In this document: one piece after another, positions 1 to 7,008 of the stretch
Layout of the letters: each line of letters opens with the position of its first letter
Position numbering within the stretch: the first letter of the stretch is position 1
Origin: an uncultured Oscillospiraceae bacterium
GTDB taxonomy: Bacteria; Bacillota; Clostridia; Oscillospirales; Oscillospiraceae
Assembly (NCBI GenBank): GCA_910577915.1
Contig: CAJTOM010000031.1
Span: 1 to 26,477 of the forward strand
Direction of reading: 5' to 3'
Length of the DNA: 26,477 bases
The notes under the pieces: generated by a model
Database searches by the model: none
What the model saw: the letters and a program-made list of their open reading frames with translations, nothing else
What the model was told of the DNA's origin: nothing
Position numbers and translations under genes: made by a program

Positions 1-15
1 GGCCCCGCAAGCTGT

Positions 16-54
16 AGGGCTGCAACCCAGCCCTCCTCGCGCCGGGACGGCGCG
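16..54. other. two small hairpins upstream of the first gene
   Basis: Two inverted repeats sit in the leader before the first gene. AGGGCTG at 16-22 pairs with CAGCCCT at 28-34, and CGCGCC at 38-43 pairs with GGCGCG at 49-54. No T-tract follows either stem, so they are not convincing terminators. They may belong to the 3' end of an upstream gene or to the leader of the DUF896 gene. Confidence 0.3.
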
Positions 55-69
55 AAGAAAGGAGCACCG

Positions 70-279
70 ATGGACCAGACGAAGATCGACAGAATCAACC
101 AATTGGCAAAAAAGAGCAAAACCGTCGGTTTAACCGAGGATGAGATAAAAGAAAGGGCCGCCCTGCGGCGGGAGTACATCGACTCCGTGGTGGGCAGCCT
201 CAAAGGACAGCTGGACCGCACCTATTTGGTGGACGGGCAGGGCAACAAAACCAAACTGCGCAGAAAAGGGGACAAGTAA
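70..279 (+). CDS. DUF896 (YnzC-like) small cytoplasmic protein
   Basis: This is a 69-aa protein matching the DUF896/YnzC family in length and layout. That family is a short two-helix hairpin protein of Firmicutes with no established biochemical role, although Bacillus YnzC is encoded near SOS genes. The N-terminal helix contains IDRINQLAKKSK, followed by a GLTEDE turn, a second helix RAALRREYIDSVVGSLKG, and a basic tail. No membrane segment or signal peptide is visible. The ATG is preceded by AAGAAAGGAGC at 56-64, a good ribosome binding site. The next gene starts on the base after this stop codon, so the two are probably translated from one message. Family assignment rests on recognition of the helix-turn-helix-hairpin pattern; the function is unknown. 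Confidence 0.85.
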   Translation: MDQTKIDRINQLAKKSKTVGLTEDEIKERAALRREYIDSVVGSLKGQLDRTYLVDGQGNKTKLRRKGDK

Positions 280-1701
280 ATGGACGACTATTTTGACAAG
301 GAAAAATTCACCGGCGGAGAGGGCTCCTTCCAGGATCCGCCGCCGCCCAGGCGGCCCCAGCCCCGTAAGCAGGACAACTCCGGCTGGTACATCTGGCCGG
401 TGATCATCATCCTCTTCGCCGTCGGCGTGTGGCCCGTGGCCCTGCTCCTGCTGTTTTACAACATCTCCGGCAGCGGGAAGAAGAAAGCAAACTCCGCCGA
501 GGCCCAGCGCCGGGCCGCCCAGAGCTTCCGCGAGGCGGAGAGCGCCGTGGAGCGGGCCATGCGCCGGGCGGAGGCCGGGATGGACAAGGCCGCCTCCAGG
601 GCCGCCGACAAGACCGACGAGGCCCTTCGCCGGGCCGCCGCCCAGGTGGAGCGCACCATCGACCGCACCGCCCGGCAGGTGGAGCAGGCCGGGAAGAGCG
701 CCGCCCAGGCCGCCCCGCCGCCCCAGGCCAGGCCGGCCAAGGCCCCCAAGCCCGCCAAGGAGAAGAAGCAGAAGGCCAAGCCCGCCGGAACCCTGCTGCG
801 GATCTTCGGCGCGGTGGCCCTGTTCATCGGCTTCTGCATCGCCGGGGATTTCATGAGTGAAGTGCTTCAGGGCTACGGCGCGGATTTCGACAGCTTCATT
901 GCCAGCCTGGGCTTTCTGGGCGCGGGCGGGCTCATGTTCTTCCGGGGCCGGTACCTCAACCGGATGAGCCGGCGGAGCCAGCGGTACATCCTGGCCATCG
1001 GCAACACGGACGCCATGCCCATCGAGGAGATCGCCAAGCGGGTCAACCGCACCCCCTCCCAGGCCATCAAGGAGATGGAGAAGCTTATCGACAAGGGCTA
1101 CCTGGGGGAGGACGCCTACATCGACCGCCAGCGGGGCTACTTCCTCCGCTTCGGGGCCACCCTGGAGGAGGAGCCCGCTCCCGTCCGGGAGGCGCCCCCC
1201 ACGCCCAAGGAGGCGGAGGAGGGCTACTCGGGCATTCTGCGCAATATCCGCCACGCCAACGACCGCATCGCCGACCCGGAGCTCAGCCGGAAGATCGAGC
1301 GCATCGAGCAGGTCACCGCCCTCATCTTCCGGGAGGTGGAGGAGCACCCGGAGAAGCGGGGCCGGATCCACACCTTCTTCGACTACTACCTCCCCACCAC
1401 CCAGAAGCTGCTGGACACCTACGCCGAGTTCGAGGAGACCGGCGTGGAGGGGGAGAACCTGCGCCAGACCAAGGAGCGCATCGAGCAGACCATGGACATG
1501 ATCGTGGACGGCTTCGAGCACCAGCTCGATCAGCTCTACTCCTCCGACGCCATGGACGTGGTCAGCGACATCAAGGTCCTGGAGGCCATGCTCAACCGGG
1601 ACACCGCCTCGGCCGCCAAGGACTTCGGCTACCCCGAGCCGCCCCGGGTCCGCCCCAAGGAGGACGGGAAGCCGGACGATATGCAGCAGCTGCAGCTGTA
1701 G
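280..1701 (+). CDS. XpaC-like membrane protein (5-bromo-4-chloroindolyl phosphate hydrolysis family)
   Basis: This 473-aa protein begins directly after the preceding stop, with AGGGGAC in the upstream coding sequence as ribosome binding site. A hydrophobic segment lies at about residues 37-61. It is followed by an Ala/Arg/Glu-rich helical, probably coiled-coil stretch (70-140), a Pro/Lys/Ala linker (145-170) and two further membrane segments (about 171-190 and 205-222). Residues 235-290 look like a winged-helix fold, with IEEIAKRVNRTPSQAIKEM and a following strand-rich wing. The C-terminal 315-445 region, with FDYYLPTTQKLLDTYAEFE, is typical of the XpaC family. XpaC was named for a hydrolysis phenotype; its molecular role is unknown and it is often paired with TelA, which is absent here. 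Attachment to the membrane is inferred from the hydrophobic segments. Confidence 0.7.
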   Translation: MDDYFDKEKFTGGEGSFQDPPPPRRPQPRKQDNSGWYIWPVIIILFAVGVWPVALLLLFYNISGSGKKKANSAEAQRRAAQSFREAESAVERAMRRAEAGMDKAASRAADKTDEALRRAAAQVERTIDRTARQVEQAGKSAAQAAPPPQARPAKAPKPAKEKKQKAKPAGTLLRIFGAVALFIGFCIAGDFMSEVLQGYGADFDSFIASLGFLGAGGLMFFRGRYLNRMSRRSQRYILAIGNTDAMPIEEIAKRVNRTPSQAIKEMEKLIDKGYLGEDAYIDRQRGYFLRFGATLEEEPAPVREAPPTPKEAEEGYSGILRNIRHANDRIADPELSRKIERIEQVTALIFREVEEHPEKRGRIHTFFDYYLPTTQKLLDTYAEFEETGVEGENLRQTKERIEQTMDMIVDGFEHQLDQLYSSDAMDVVSDIKVLEAMLNRDTASAAKDFGYPEPPRVRPKEDGKPDDMQQLQL

Positions 1702-1727
1702 AGGCCGCCGGCCGAAGGAACAAGCCC

Positions 1728-1757
1728 GCCCCCGCGTCCGCCGGACGCGGGGGCTTT
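1728..1757 (+). terminator. intrinsic terminator after the XpaC-like gene
   Basis: A perfect 12-bp GC-rich stem (1728-1739 with 1743-1754) has a 3-nt loop and is followed by TTT. It separates the XpaC-like gene from the lacI promoter. The short T-tract makes it moderate in strength. Confidence 0.7.
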
Positions 1758-1791
1758 CCCGCGCCTTCCTGCGCCTTCCTCCGCTTTTTCC

Positions 1792-1821
1792 TTGACAAAC
1801 CCCCTGGCGCTGGAGTATGCT
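1792..1821 (+). promoter_or_regulatory. sigma-A promoter of the LacI-family regulator gene
   Basis: TTGACA at 1792-1797 and TATGCT at 1816-1821 are separated by 18 nt. The predicted start point near 1828 coincides with the GCGCAA palindrome. The 9-mer AGTATGCTA around the -10 box also occurs in the promoter at 3029-3057. Confidence 0.75.
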
Positions 1822-1828
1822 AGGATCA

Positions 1829-1844
1829 GCGCAAATTGTTGCGC
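1829..1844 (+). promoter_or_regulatory. putative LacI-family operator 1 (autoregulatory)
   Basis: GCGCAA-ATTG-TTGCGC is a perfect spaced inverted repeat lying at the expected transcription start of the regulator gene. The same half-sites recur at 2934-2949 and 3077-3093. A second imperfect inverted repeat, 1839-1851 with 1860-1872, overlaps it. Binding by the adjacent repressor is inferred, not shown. Confidence 0.5.
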
Positions 1845-1922
1845 AGCGCGGCACGGATTCCGCACCGCGCAATGCGCCGCTTTTTGACGGGAAGCGACCA
1901 TCCACAGGGAGGGATTTGTACG

Positions 1923-2930
1923 ATGGACGAGCGGAAAGAGAGCAAGCTGACGGTGGGGCGCATCGCCCAGGAGCTGGGGGTGTCCAAGACCACCGTATCT
2001 CGGGCCCTCTCCGGCAAGGGGCGTATCAGCGCGGAGACCAGGGAGCGGGTCAACGAGTTTGTCAACAGCTCCGGCTACGAGGCCGGTTCCCCCGCCAGCC
2101 CCCTGGAGCGGCGCTTCACCAACAATCTGGCCCTGGTGATCCCCTCCCACTTTGTGCGCCTGGACCTGCCCTTCCTGCGCAAGTGCATGGGCGGGGTGTG
2201 CCGCATGGCGGCCCAGCGGGGCTACGACGTGCTCATGTGCTTTGCCGACGACCAGAACGCCGACCAGCTGCGCCGCCAGCTGGCCGCCCACAAGATCGAC
2301 GGCGTGATCCTTTCCCGCACCCTCACCGAGGATTCCTGCCTGGATCTGGTGCGCCAGTACGGCGTGCCCTTCGTGGGTATCGGCCGGATCCAGGATCCCC
2401 AGGCCCTGCAGGTGGACAACGACCAGGTGGGGGCCACCCGGGAGCTGACCCGTCTGCTGCTGCAGATGGGCCTGCGGCGTATCGTCTTCCTCAGCGGGCG
2501 GATGAACTACACCGTCAACGTGGACCGCCTGGCGGGCTACCGCCTGGCCCTGGAGGAGTACGGCGTGGCGGAGGACCGGGAGCTGATCTTCACCGGGGTG
2601 GAGACCGAGGAGGGCCGGGTGGACGCCCTGGAGTCCGCCCTGGAGCGCTCGCCGGAATGCCTTCTGTGCTGCGACGACAGCCTGACCTTCTCCATCCTGA
2701 AGGACCTGCGCTCCCGTGGTGTCTCCGTGCCCGGCCAGCTCAGGCTGGCCAGCCTCTACGACAGCGAGATCCTTCTGGACGTCTTTCCCGCCGTCACCGC
2801 CGTCCAGTTCGACGCGGAGACGCTGGGAGCCACCGCCTGCCGGATGCTGCTGGACTCCATGGCCGGCCGGGAGGTCGTCCCCCGGCAGATTCAGGGCTAT
2901 CAGGTGATTATGCGGGAGTCCACGAAATAG
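1923..2930 (+). CDS. LacI-family transcriptional regulator
   Basis: This is a 335-aa LacI/GalR-type repressor. Residues 8-53 form the N-terminal helix-turn-helix and hinge, with KLTVGRIAQELGVSKTTVSR and the hinge-side stretch ISAETRERVNEFVNSSGYE. Residues of about 65-335 form the periplasmic-binding-protein-like effector domain, including VDNDQVGATRELTRLLL and the late AVTAVQFDAETLGATACRML. The open frame extends upstream to 1836. The ATG at 1923 is chosen because AGGGAGG at about 1906-1912 gives good spacing and because the HTH starts directly after it. It lies upstream of, and in the same direction as, a sugar ABC importer, and it probably represses both itself and that importer via the GCGCAA palindromes. 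The effector is unknown, presumably the imported sugar or a derivative. Confidence 0.9.
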   Translation: MDERKESKLTVGRIAQELGVSKTTVSRALSGKGRISAETRERVNEFVNSSGYEAGSPASPLERRFTNNLALVIPSHFVRLDLPFLRKCMGGVCRMAAQRGYDVLMCFADDQNADQLRRQLAAHKIDGVILSRTLTEDSCLDLVRQYGVPFVGIGRIQDPQALQVDNDQVGATRELTRLLLQMGLRRIVFLSGRMNYTVNVDRLAGYRLALEEYGVAEDRELIFTGVETEEGRVDALESALERSPECLLCCDDSLTFSILKDLRSRGVSVPGQLRLASLYDSEILLDVFPAVTAVQFDAETLGATACRMLLDSMAGREVVPRQIQGYQVIMRESTK

Positions 2931-2953
2931 GCTGCGCAACTAATTGTGCAGCC
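2930..2953 (+). promoter_or_regulatory. putative LacI-family operator 2
   Basis: GGCTGCGCAA and TTGTGCAGCC form an inverted repeat around CTAA, with one mismatch between the arms. It starts at the last base of the lacI stop codon, and its GCGCAA-N4-TTGTGC core resembles the site at 1829-1844. No T-tract follows, so an operator fits better than a terminator. Confidence 0.4.
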
Positions 2954-3028
2954 GCCCGCCGGGCGGGAATGGGCCTTGTTTTGACAAAGTAACCAAAAAC
3001 CGGGGCGAAATCCATATAAGTTGAACAA

Positions 3029-3057
3029 TTGACAGAAAGTCTTGAAAGTAGTATGCT
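3029..3057 (+). promoter_or_regulatory. sigma-A promoter of the LacI-controlled ABC importer
   Basis: TTGACA at 3029-3034 and TATGCT at 3052-3057 have ideal 17-nt spacing. The -10 box sits inside a small inverted repeat, AGTAG-TATG-CTACT (3047-3060). Transcription would start near 3064, leaving a leader of about 78 nt that contains the operator-like palindrome. Confidence 0.8.
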
Positions 3058-3073
3058 ACTATTGTTCCGCACT

Positions 3074-3096
3074 ACGGCGCAACTTTGTTGCGCCGT
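3074..3096 (+). promoter_or_regulatory. putative LacI-family operator 3 (importer)
   Basis: A perfect 10-bp inverted repeat, ACGGCGCAAC and GTTGCGCCGT around TTT, lies about 16 nt downstream of the -10 box. It contains the GCGCAA/TTGCGC half-sites seen upstream of lacI, but with 5 rather than 4 nt between them. A repressor bound here would block transcription of the importer. Confidence 0.55.
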
Positions 3097-3141
3097 GGGC
3101 GCAGACGTTGTGAACACACCATTTAAGGAGGAATTATTTGC

Positions 3142-4500
3142 ATGAAAATGAAGAAGATCCTTGCGCTTGTTCTGGCGGCCGTTATGGCGCTGGCCCTGGT
3201 GGCCTGCGGCGGCGGGAACAACGCCGGCAATCCCGGCGCCACCCCCGGCAACAACACCCAGAAAGACGACAACGCCAACGCCGGGGAGCCCTCCCCGGAT
3301 GCCGGCGGCAGCACCGCCGGCGAGACCATCTCCCTGACCCTGTGGGGCGCCGAGGAGGACCAGTCCCTGCTGGTGGACCTGGTGGAGAAGTTCAAGGCCG
3401 CCTATCCCGACCAGACCTTTGACATCAAGGTGGGCGTGGAGAGCGAGTCCACCGCCAAGGACACCATCCTCACCGACATTGAGGCGGCCGCCGACGTGTT
3501 CGCCTTCGCCAACGACCAGATCGACGACCTGATCGCCGCCGGCGCGCTGCTGCCCATCACCGGCGACATGGACGCCGTGCTCCAGAACTACGCCGGCAAG
3601 ACCATCGCCGACATCCAGAGCGCCAACAGCGCCGCCACCGTGGCCACCGCCACCCGCAACGACACCCTCTACGCCTTCCCCATGGGCGGCGGCAACAACT
3701 ACTTCCTGTACTATGACAGCACCCGCGTCTCCGCCGAGCAGGCCCAGAGCTGGGACACCCTGCTGGAGGCCGCCCAGGCCGCCGGCAGCAAGGTGGGCAT
3801 GACCCTCAACTCCGGCTGGTACAACGCCTCCTTCTTCCTGGGGGCCGGCTTCACCACCGCCCTGAACGCGGACGGCTCCACCTCCGTTGACTGGAACGGC
3901 ACCTCCGCCTCCGGCGTCACCGGCGTGCAGGTGGTCCAGGCCATGCAGAACATCGCCGGCCATCCCGGCTTCCTGGCCATCGCCGACGGCGACATCTCCA
4001 ACCAGATCGCCTCCGGCAACGTCTGCGCCGTCATCAGCGGCACCTGGGACGCCGATCCCGCCCAAACCGCCTTCGGCGAGGGCTACGCCGCCACCAAGCT
4101 GCCCACCTTCACCTGCAACGGCCAGCAGGTCCAGCAGGGCTGCTTCTCCGGCTCCAAGCTCATGGGCGTGAACGCCTACGCTGAGAACGCCGGCTGGGCC
4201 GTGCTGCTGGCTGAGTTCCTGACCAACGAGGAGTCCCAGGTGGCCCGCTTCAACGCCCGCCAGCTGGCCCCCGCCAACGTCAACGCCGCCGCCGATCCCT
4301 CCGTGGAGGCCAACATCGCCATCGCCGCTTCCGCCATGCAGGATGCCTACGGCGTGGTGCAGTCCGTGGGCGGCAAGTACTGGGATCCTGCCAAGTCCTT
4401 CGGTGAGCAGATCGCCCAGGGCGCCATCGCCTCTGACGACGCCTCCATCCAGACCGCTCTGGATGAGCTGGTGGCCGGTATCACCGCCCCCGCCAACTGA
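3142..4500 (+). CDS. ABC sugar-importer solute-binding lipoprotein (family 1)
   Basis: This 452-aa secreted lipoprotein would capture a sugar or oligosaccharide outside the cell and hand it to the permeases encoded downstream. The signal peptide MKMKKILALVLAAVMALALVAC ends in an LVAC lipobox with the lipidated Cys at residue 22. A Gly/Asn/Pro-rich linker follows to about residue 60. The mature fold starts at ISLTLWGAEEDQSLLVDLVEKF, typical of the MalE-like family 1 binding proteins. Later segments such as AFPMGGGNNYFLYYD and NEESQVARFNARQLAPANV match the same family. AAGGAGG at about 3126-3132 precedes the ATG; an in-frame ATG at 3148 is an alternative start. The ligand cannot be read from the sequence; maltodextrin-type transporters are the closest general match. 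Confidence 0.9.
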   Translation: MKMKKILALVLAAVMALALVACGGGNNAGNPGATPGNNTQKDDNANAGEPSPDAGGSTAGETISLTLWGAEEDQSLLVDLVEKFKAAYPDQTFDIKVGVESESTAKDTILTDIEAAADVFAFANDQIDDLIAAGALLPITGDMDAVLQNYAGKTIADIQSANSAATVATATRNDTLYAFPMGGGNNYFLYYDSTRVSAEQAQSWDTLLEAAQAAGSKVGMTLNSGWYNASFFLGAGFTTALNADGSTSVDWNGTSASGVTGVQVVQAMQNIAGHPGFLAIADGDISNQIASGNVCAVISGTWDADPAQTAFGEGYAATKLPTFTCNGQQVQQGCFSGSKLMGVNAYAENAGWAVLLAEFLTNEESQVARFNARQLAPANVNAAADPSVEANIAIAASAMQDAYGVVQSVGGKYWDPAKSFGEQIAQGAIASDDASIQTALDELVAGITAPAN

Positions 4501-4562
4501 GCGGGCTCGCTGAGAGGGATGCTCCCGGCCGGGAGATCCGGTCCGGAGACTGATCCATGAGG

Positions 4563-4601
4563 TCAGGCCCATGCGCGAGCGCGTATGGGCCTGATTTTTT
4601 T
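4563..4601 (+). terminator. intercistronic terminator between binding protein and permease
   Basis: TCAGGCCCAT (4563-4572) pairs with ATGGGCCTGA (4585-4594), with an inner CGC/GCG pairing, and is followed by seven T residues (4595-4601). It lies inside the operon, 28 nt before the permease start, so it would reduce read-through and give more binding protein than permease. A 14-nt palindrome at 4522-4535 lies between the stop codon and this hairpin. Confidence 0.8.
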
Positions 4602-4629
4602 CAAAGAAGAGAAGAAAGGGAGGCCCCCA

Positions 4630-6066
4630 ATGGAAGACATTCTGAGCGCCAAGTCCGGTATTGGCGGATTTTTCTCCAATTTCGGCACCGCCCTGGCCAG
4701 GGGCGACTGGTCTGTCAAGCTGTCCCTGCTCTGGTGGGGCGCGGGCTACGCCCGGCGCAGGCAGTTTGCCAAGGCCCTGCTGATGACGCTGGTGGAGGCG
4801 GGGGTGGCAGCCTTCACCCTCCTGTTCGCCATGCAGTACGTGCCCAAGTTCGGCACCCTGGGCACGGTCCAGGCCGAGCAGGTCTTTAACATCGCCACCA
4901 TGAAGACGGAGTGGAACGACTACGACAACTCCTTCCTCATCCTGCTGTTCTCCCTGTTCAGCTTTGTGGTCTGGTTCGCCGCCGCTGCGGTCTGGATGCG
5001 CAACGTGGTCAACGTCTACCGCCTCCAGCTCCAGGCGGAGGCCGGCCGGCACGTCAACACCTTCGCGGAGGACCTGCGCTCCTACCTGGACGAGAAGTTC
5101 CACATCACCCTGCTGGCCCTGCCCGCACTGGGCGTGGCGGTGTTCACCGTCATCCCCATCCTCCTGCTGATCCTGGTGGCCTTCACCAACTACGACCAGC
5201 AGCACATGCCTCCCACCAACCTCTTCTCCTGGGTGGGTATCAACAACTTCGTCACCCTCTTCAGCGGCGGCAGCAGCGTCACCCTGGGCTTTGGCTACGC
5301 CTTCGTCCGGGTGCTGGGCTGGACGCTGGTGTGGTCCCTCTTCGCCACCTTCACCACCTACATCGGCGGCATCCTGATGAGCCTGCTGCTCAACAACAAG
5401 ATGGTCCGCTGGCCCAAGCTGTGGCGCACCATGTTCATGGTCACCATCGCGGTGCCCCAGTTCGTGTCCCTGCTGCTGATGCGCAACTTCTTCTCCAACG
5501 GCGGCATCGCCAACACCATCTGCGCCAACATCGGCCTGACGGGCTTCCTGCGGGACATCGGGGCCATCTCTACCGCCTACATCCCCTTCCTGTCCGCCCC
5601 CGGCTGGGCCCATGTGATGATCATCCTCATCAACATCTGGATCGGCGTACCCTACCAGATGCTTATCGCCACCGGCGTTCTGATGAACCTGCCCGGCGAC
5701 CAGCTGGAGAGCGCCCGCATCGACGGGGCCAACCCCTACCAGACCTTCCGGCACATCACCATGCCCTACATGCTCTTCGTCACCGGTCCTGCCCTGGTCA
5801 CGGACTTCGTGAAGAACATGAACAACTTCAATGTCATCTACCTGCTCACCCAGGACGTGTATACCACCACCAACCAGGTCATGGCCAACGCCCAGGCCCG
5901 GGAGGTGGACCTGCTGGTGACGTGGCTGTTCACCCTGACCCAGGATTACTACAACTACAAGATGGCGTCGGTCATCGGCATCATGGTCTTTGTCGTCTGC
6001 GCCGTGATCACGCTGGTGGCGTTCAACTTTATGATCCGCGGAGATAAGGAGGAGGGGTATCAATGA
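4630..6066 (+). CDS. ABC sugar-importer permease, MalF type
   Basis: This 478-aa inner-membrane permease has an N-terminal extension of about 155 residues with membrane segments near 48-69 and 100-123. It is followed by the usual permease core with segments near 160-185, 225-252, 268-285, 327-350 and 440-470. The EAA loop that contacts the ATPase is at about 356-379, with GDQLESARIDGANPYQTF. The open frame starts at an ATG at 4585, but that codon lies in the terminator stem. The ATG at 4630, preceded by AAAGGGAGG, is preferred. It overlaps the next permease by 4 nt (ATGA), so translation is probably coupled. The long N-terminus is usual for MalF-like maltodextrin permeases of Firmicutes. Substrate is not determinable from sequence. 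Confidence 0.9.
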   Translation: MEDILSAKSGIGGFFSNFGTALARGDWSVKLSLLWWGAGYARRRQFAKALLMTLVEAGVAAFTLLFAMQYVPKFGTLGTVQAEQVFNIATMKTEWNDYDNSFLILLFSLFSFVVWFAAAAVWMRNVVNVYRLQLQAEAGRHVNTFAEDLRSYLDEKFHITLLALPALGVAVFTVIPILLLILVAFTNYDQQHMPPTNLFSWVGINNFVTLFSGGSSVTLGFGYAFVRVLGWTLVWSLFATFTTYIGGILMSLLLNNKMVRWPKLWRTMFMVTIAVPQFVSLLLMRNFFSNGGIANTICANIGLTGFLRDIGAISTAYIPFLSAPGWAHVMIILINIWIGVPYQMLIATGVLMNLPGDQLESARIDGANPYQTFRHITMPYMLFVTGPALVTDFVKNMNNFNVIYLLTQDVYTTTNQVMANAQAREVDLLVTWLFTLTQDYYNYKMASVIGIMVFVVCAVITLVAFNFMIRGDKEEGYQ

Positions 6067-6908
6067 GCGGCAAAAAGATCGCCCGCAAGGTTTTATTCAA
6101 CGTTCTCATCGCGGCCCTGGCCATTTTCTGGCTCATTCCCATTGTCTGGCTGGTGTGCACCTCCTTCAGCGCCTACTCCGGCATGAACACCAGCACCTTC
6201 TTCCCCGCCCAGTGGAGCGCGGAGCACTACCTGAAGCTGCTCCAGTCCGACACGGTCAACCAGTTCACCACCTGGTTTTGGAACACCTTCAAGATCGCCT
6301 GCGTCACCTGCCTGGTGTCCACCTTCTTCGTGCTCATGGTGGCCTACGCCATGTCGGTCATGCGCTTTAAGATGCGCAAGCCCCTGATGAACTTCGCGGT
6401 GATTCTGAACCTGTTCCCCGGCATGCTGGCCATGATCGCGGTGTACTTCACCCTGAAGACCTTCAACCTCACCAACAGCCACATCGGCCTGATCATGGTC
6501 TACTCCGCCTCCTCCGGCCTGGGGTACCTGATCGCCAAGGGCTTCTTCGACACCGTGCCCCGCTCCCTGTGCGAGGCGGCCCGGCTGGACGGGTGCAACG
6601 AGGCGCTGACCTTCGTCAACGTGGTCCTGCCCATGAGCAAGCCCATCATCGTCTACACCGTCATCAGCAGCTTCCTCACCCCCTGGATGGATTTCGTCTA
6701 CTCAAAGATGATCCTCAACGCCGGCATCTCCGAGAACTACACCGTGGCCGTGGGCCTGTACCGGATGCTGGACAGGAGCCTCATCAACACCTATTTCACC
6801 CAGTTCTGCTGCGGCGGCGTGCTGGTGAGCATCCCCATCTCCATTCTGTATATCATCATGCAGAAGTTCTACGTGGAGGGCATCACCAGCGGCGCGGTAA
6901 AGGGATAG
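6063..6908 (+). CDS. ABC sugar-importer permease, MalG type
   Basis: This 281-aa six-segment permease forms the second half of the membrane channel with the preceding MalF-type protein. It starts with a short basic N-terminus and a membrane segment (about 10-31). The EAA loop is RSLCEAARLDGCNEALTFVN near residues 165-184, and the C-terminus ends in VEGITSGAVKG, a characteristic MalG-like ending. The ATG overlaps the upstream stop, and GGAGGAGGGG at 6049-6058 serves as ribosome binding site inside the upstream gene. No ATP-binding subunit follows, which suggests a shared MsmX/MsmK-type ATPase encoded elsewhere. The next gene starts 100 nt downstream, after a long palindrome. Confidence 0.92.
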   Translation: MSGKKIARKVLFNVLIAALAIFWLIPIVWLVCTSFSAYSGMNTSTFFPAQWSAEHYLKLLQSDTVNQFTTWFWNTFKIACVTCLVSTFFVLMVAYAMSVMRFKMRKPLMNFAVILNLFPGMLAMIAVYFTLKTFNLTNSHIGLIMVYSASSGLGYLIAKGFFDTVPRSLCEAARLDGCNEALTFVNVVLPMSKPIIVYTVISSFLTPWMDFVYSKMILNAGISENYTVAVGLYRMLDRSLINTYFTQFCCGGVLVSIPISILYIIMQKFYVEGITSGAVKG

Positions 6909-6956
6909 CGCGCATATTCCGCCCGGCCGGCGCACACTATATTGACACAAGTACAG

Positions 6957-6992
6957 CGCGGGGGAGCGCGCCGGCCGGCGCGCTCCCCCGCG
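6957..6992. repeat. 36-nt perfect palindrome between malG-like gene and unknown gene
   Basis: Positions 6957-6974 are the exact reverse complement of 6975-6992, with no loop bases; the centre is CCGGCCGG. A second copy of the core (CCGGCCGGCGC) is at 6923-6933. AAAA follows instead of a T-tract, so it is not a standard terminator on the + strand. It could protect the 3' end of the permease message, slow transcription, or hide the ribosome binding site of the next gene, which starts 17 nt downstream. Confidence 0.6.
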
Positions 6993-7008
6993 GAAAAGGA
7001 ATGGACGT

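Noticed and set aside
3..17. Possible C-terminus of an upstream + strand gene (codons reading P-R-K-L then TAG)
   Set aside because: Only four codons are inside the window, too few to tell coding from chance.
130..1905. 591-codon minus-strand open frame opposite the XpaC-like gene
   Set aside because: It is Leu/Gly/Val/His-rich without domains and overlaps both the XpaC-like gene and the lacI promoter region.
3001..3141. Catabolite control (cre) site upstream of the importer
   Set aside because: I looked for the TGAAA-CG-TTNCA type consensus and found no convincing match.
2908..6063. 1051-codon open frame on the minus strand
   Set aside because: It lies opposite the binding protein and MalF-type gene, consists of Gly/Val/His/Gln-rich low-complexity sequence, and has no recognisable domain. 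Long antisense frames are expected at this GC content.
6942..6947. TTGACA as a promoter for the 623-aa gene
   Set aside because: No -10 box follows at 16-18 nt; the spacing region runs into the GC-rich palindrome.
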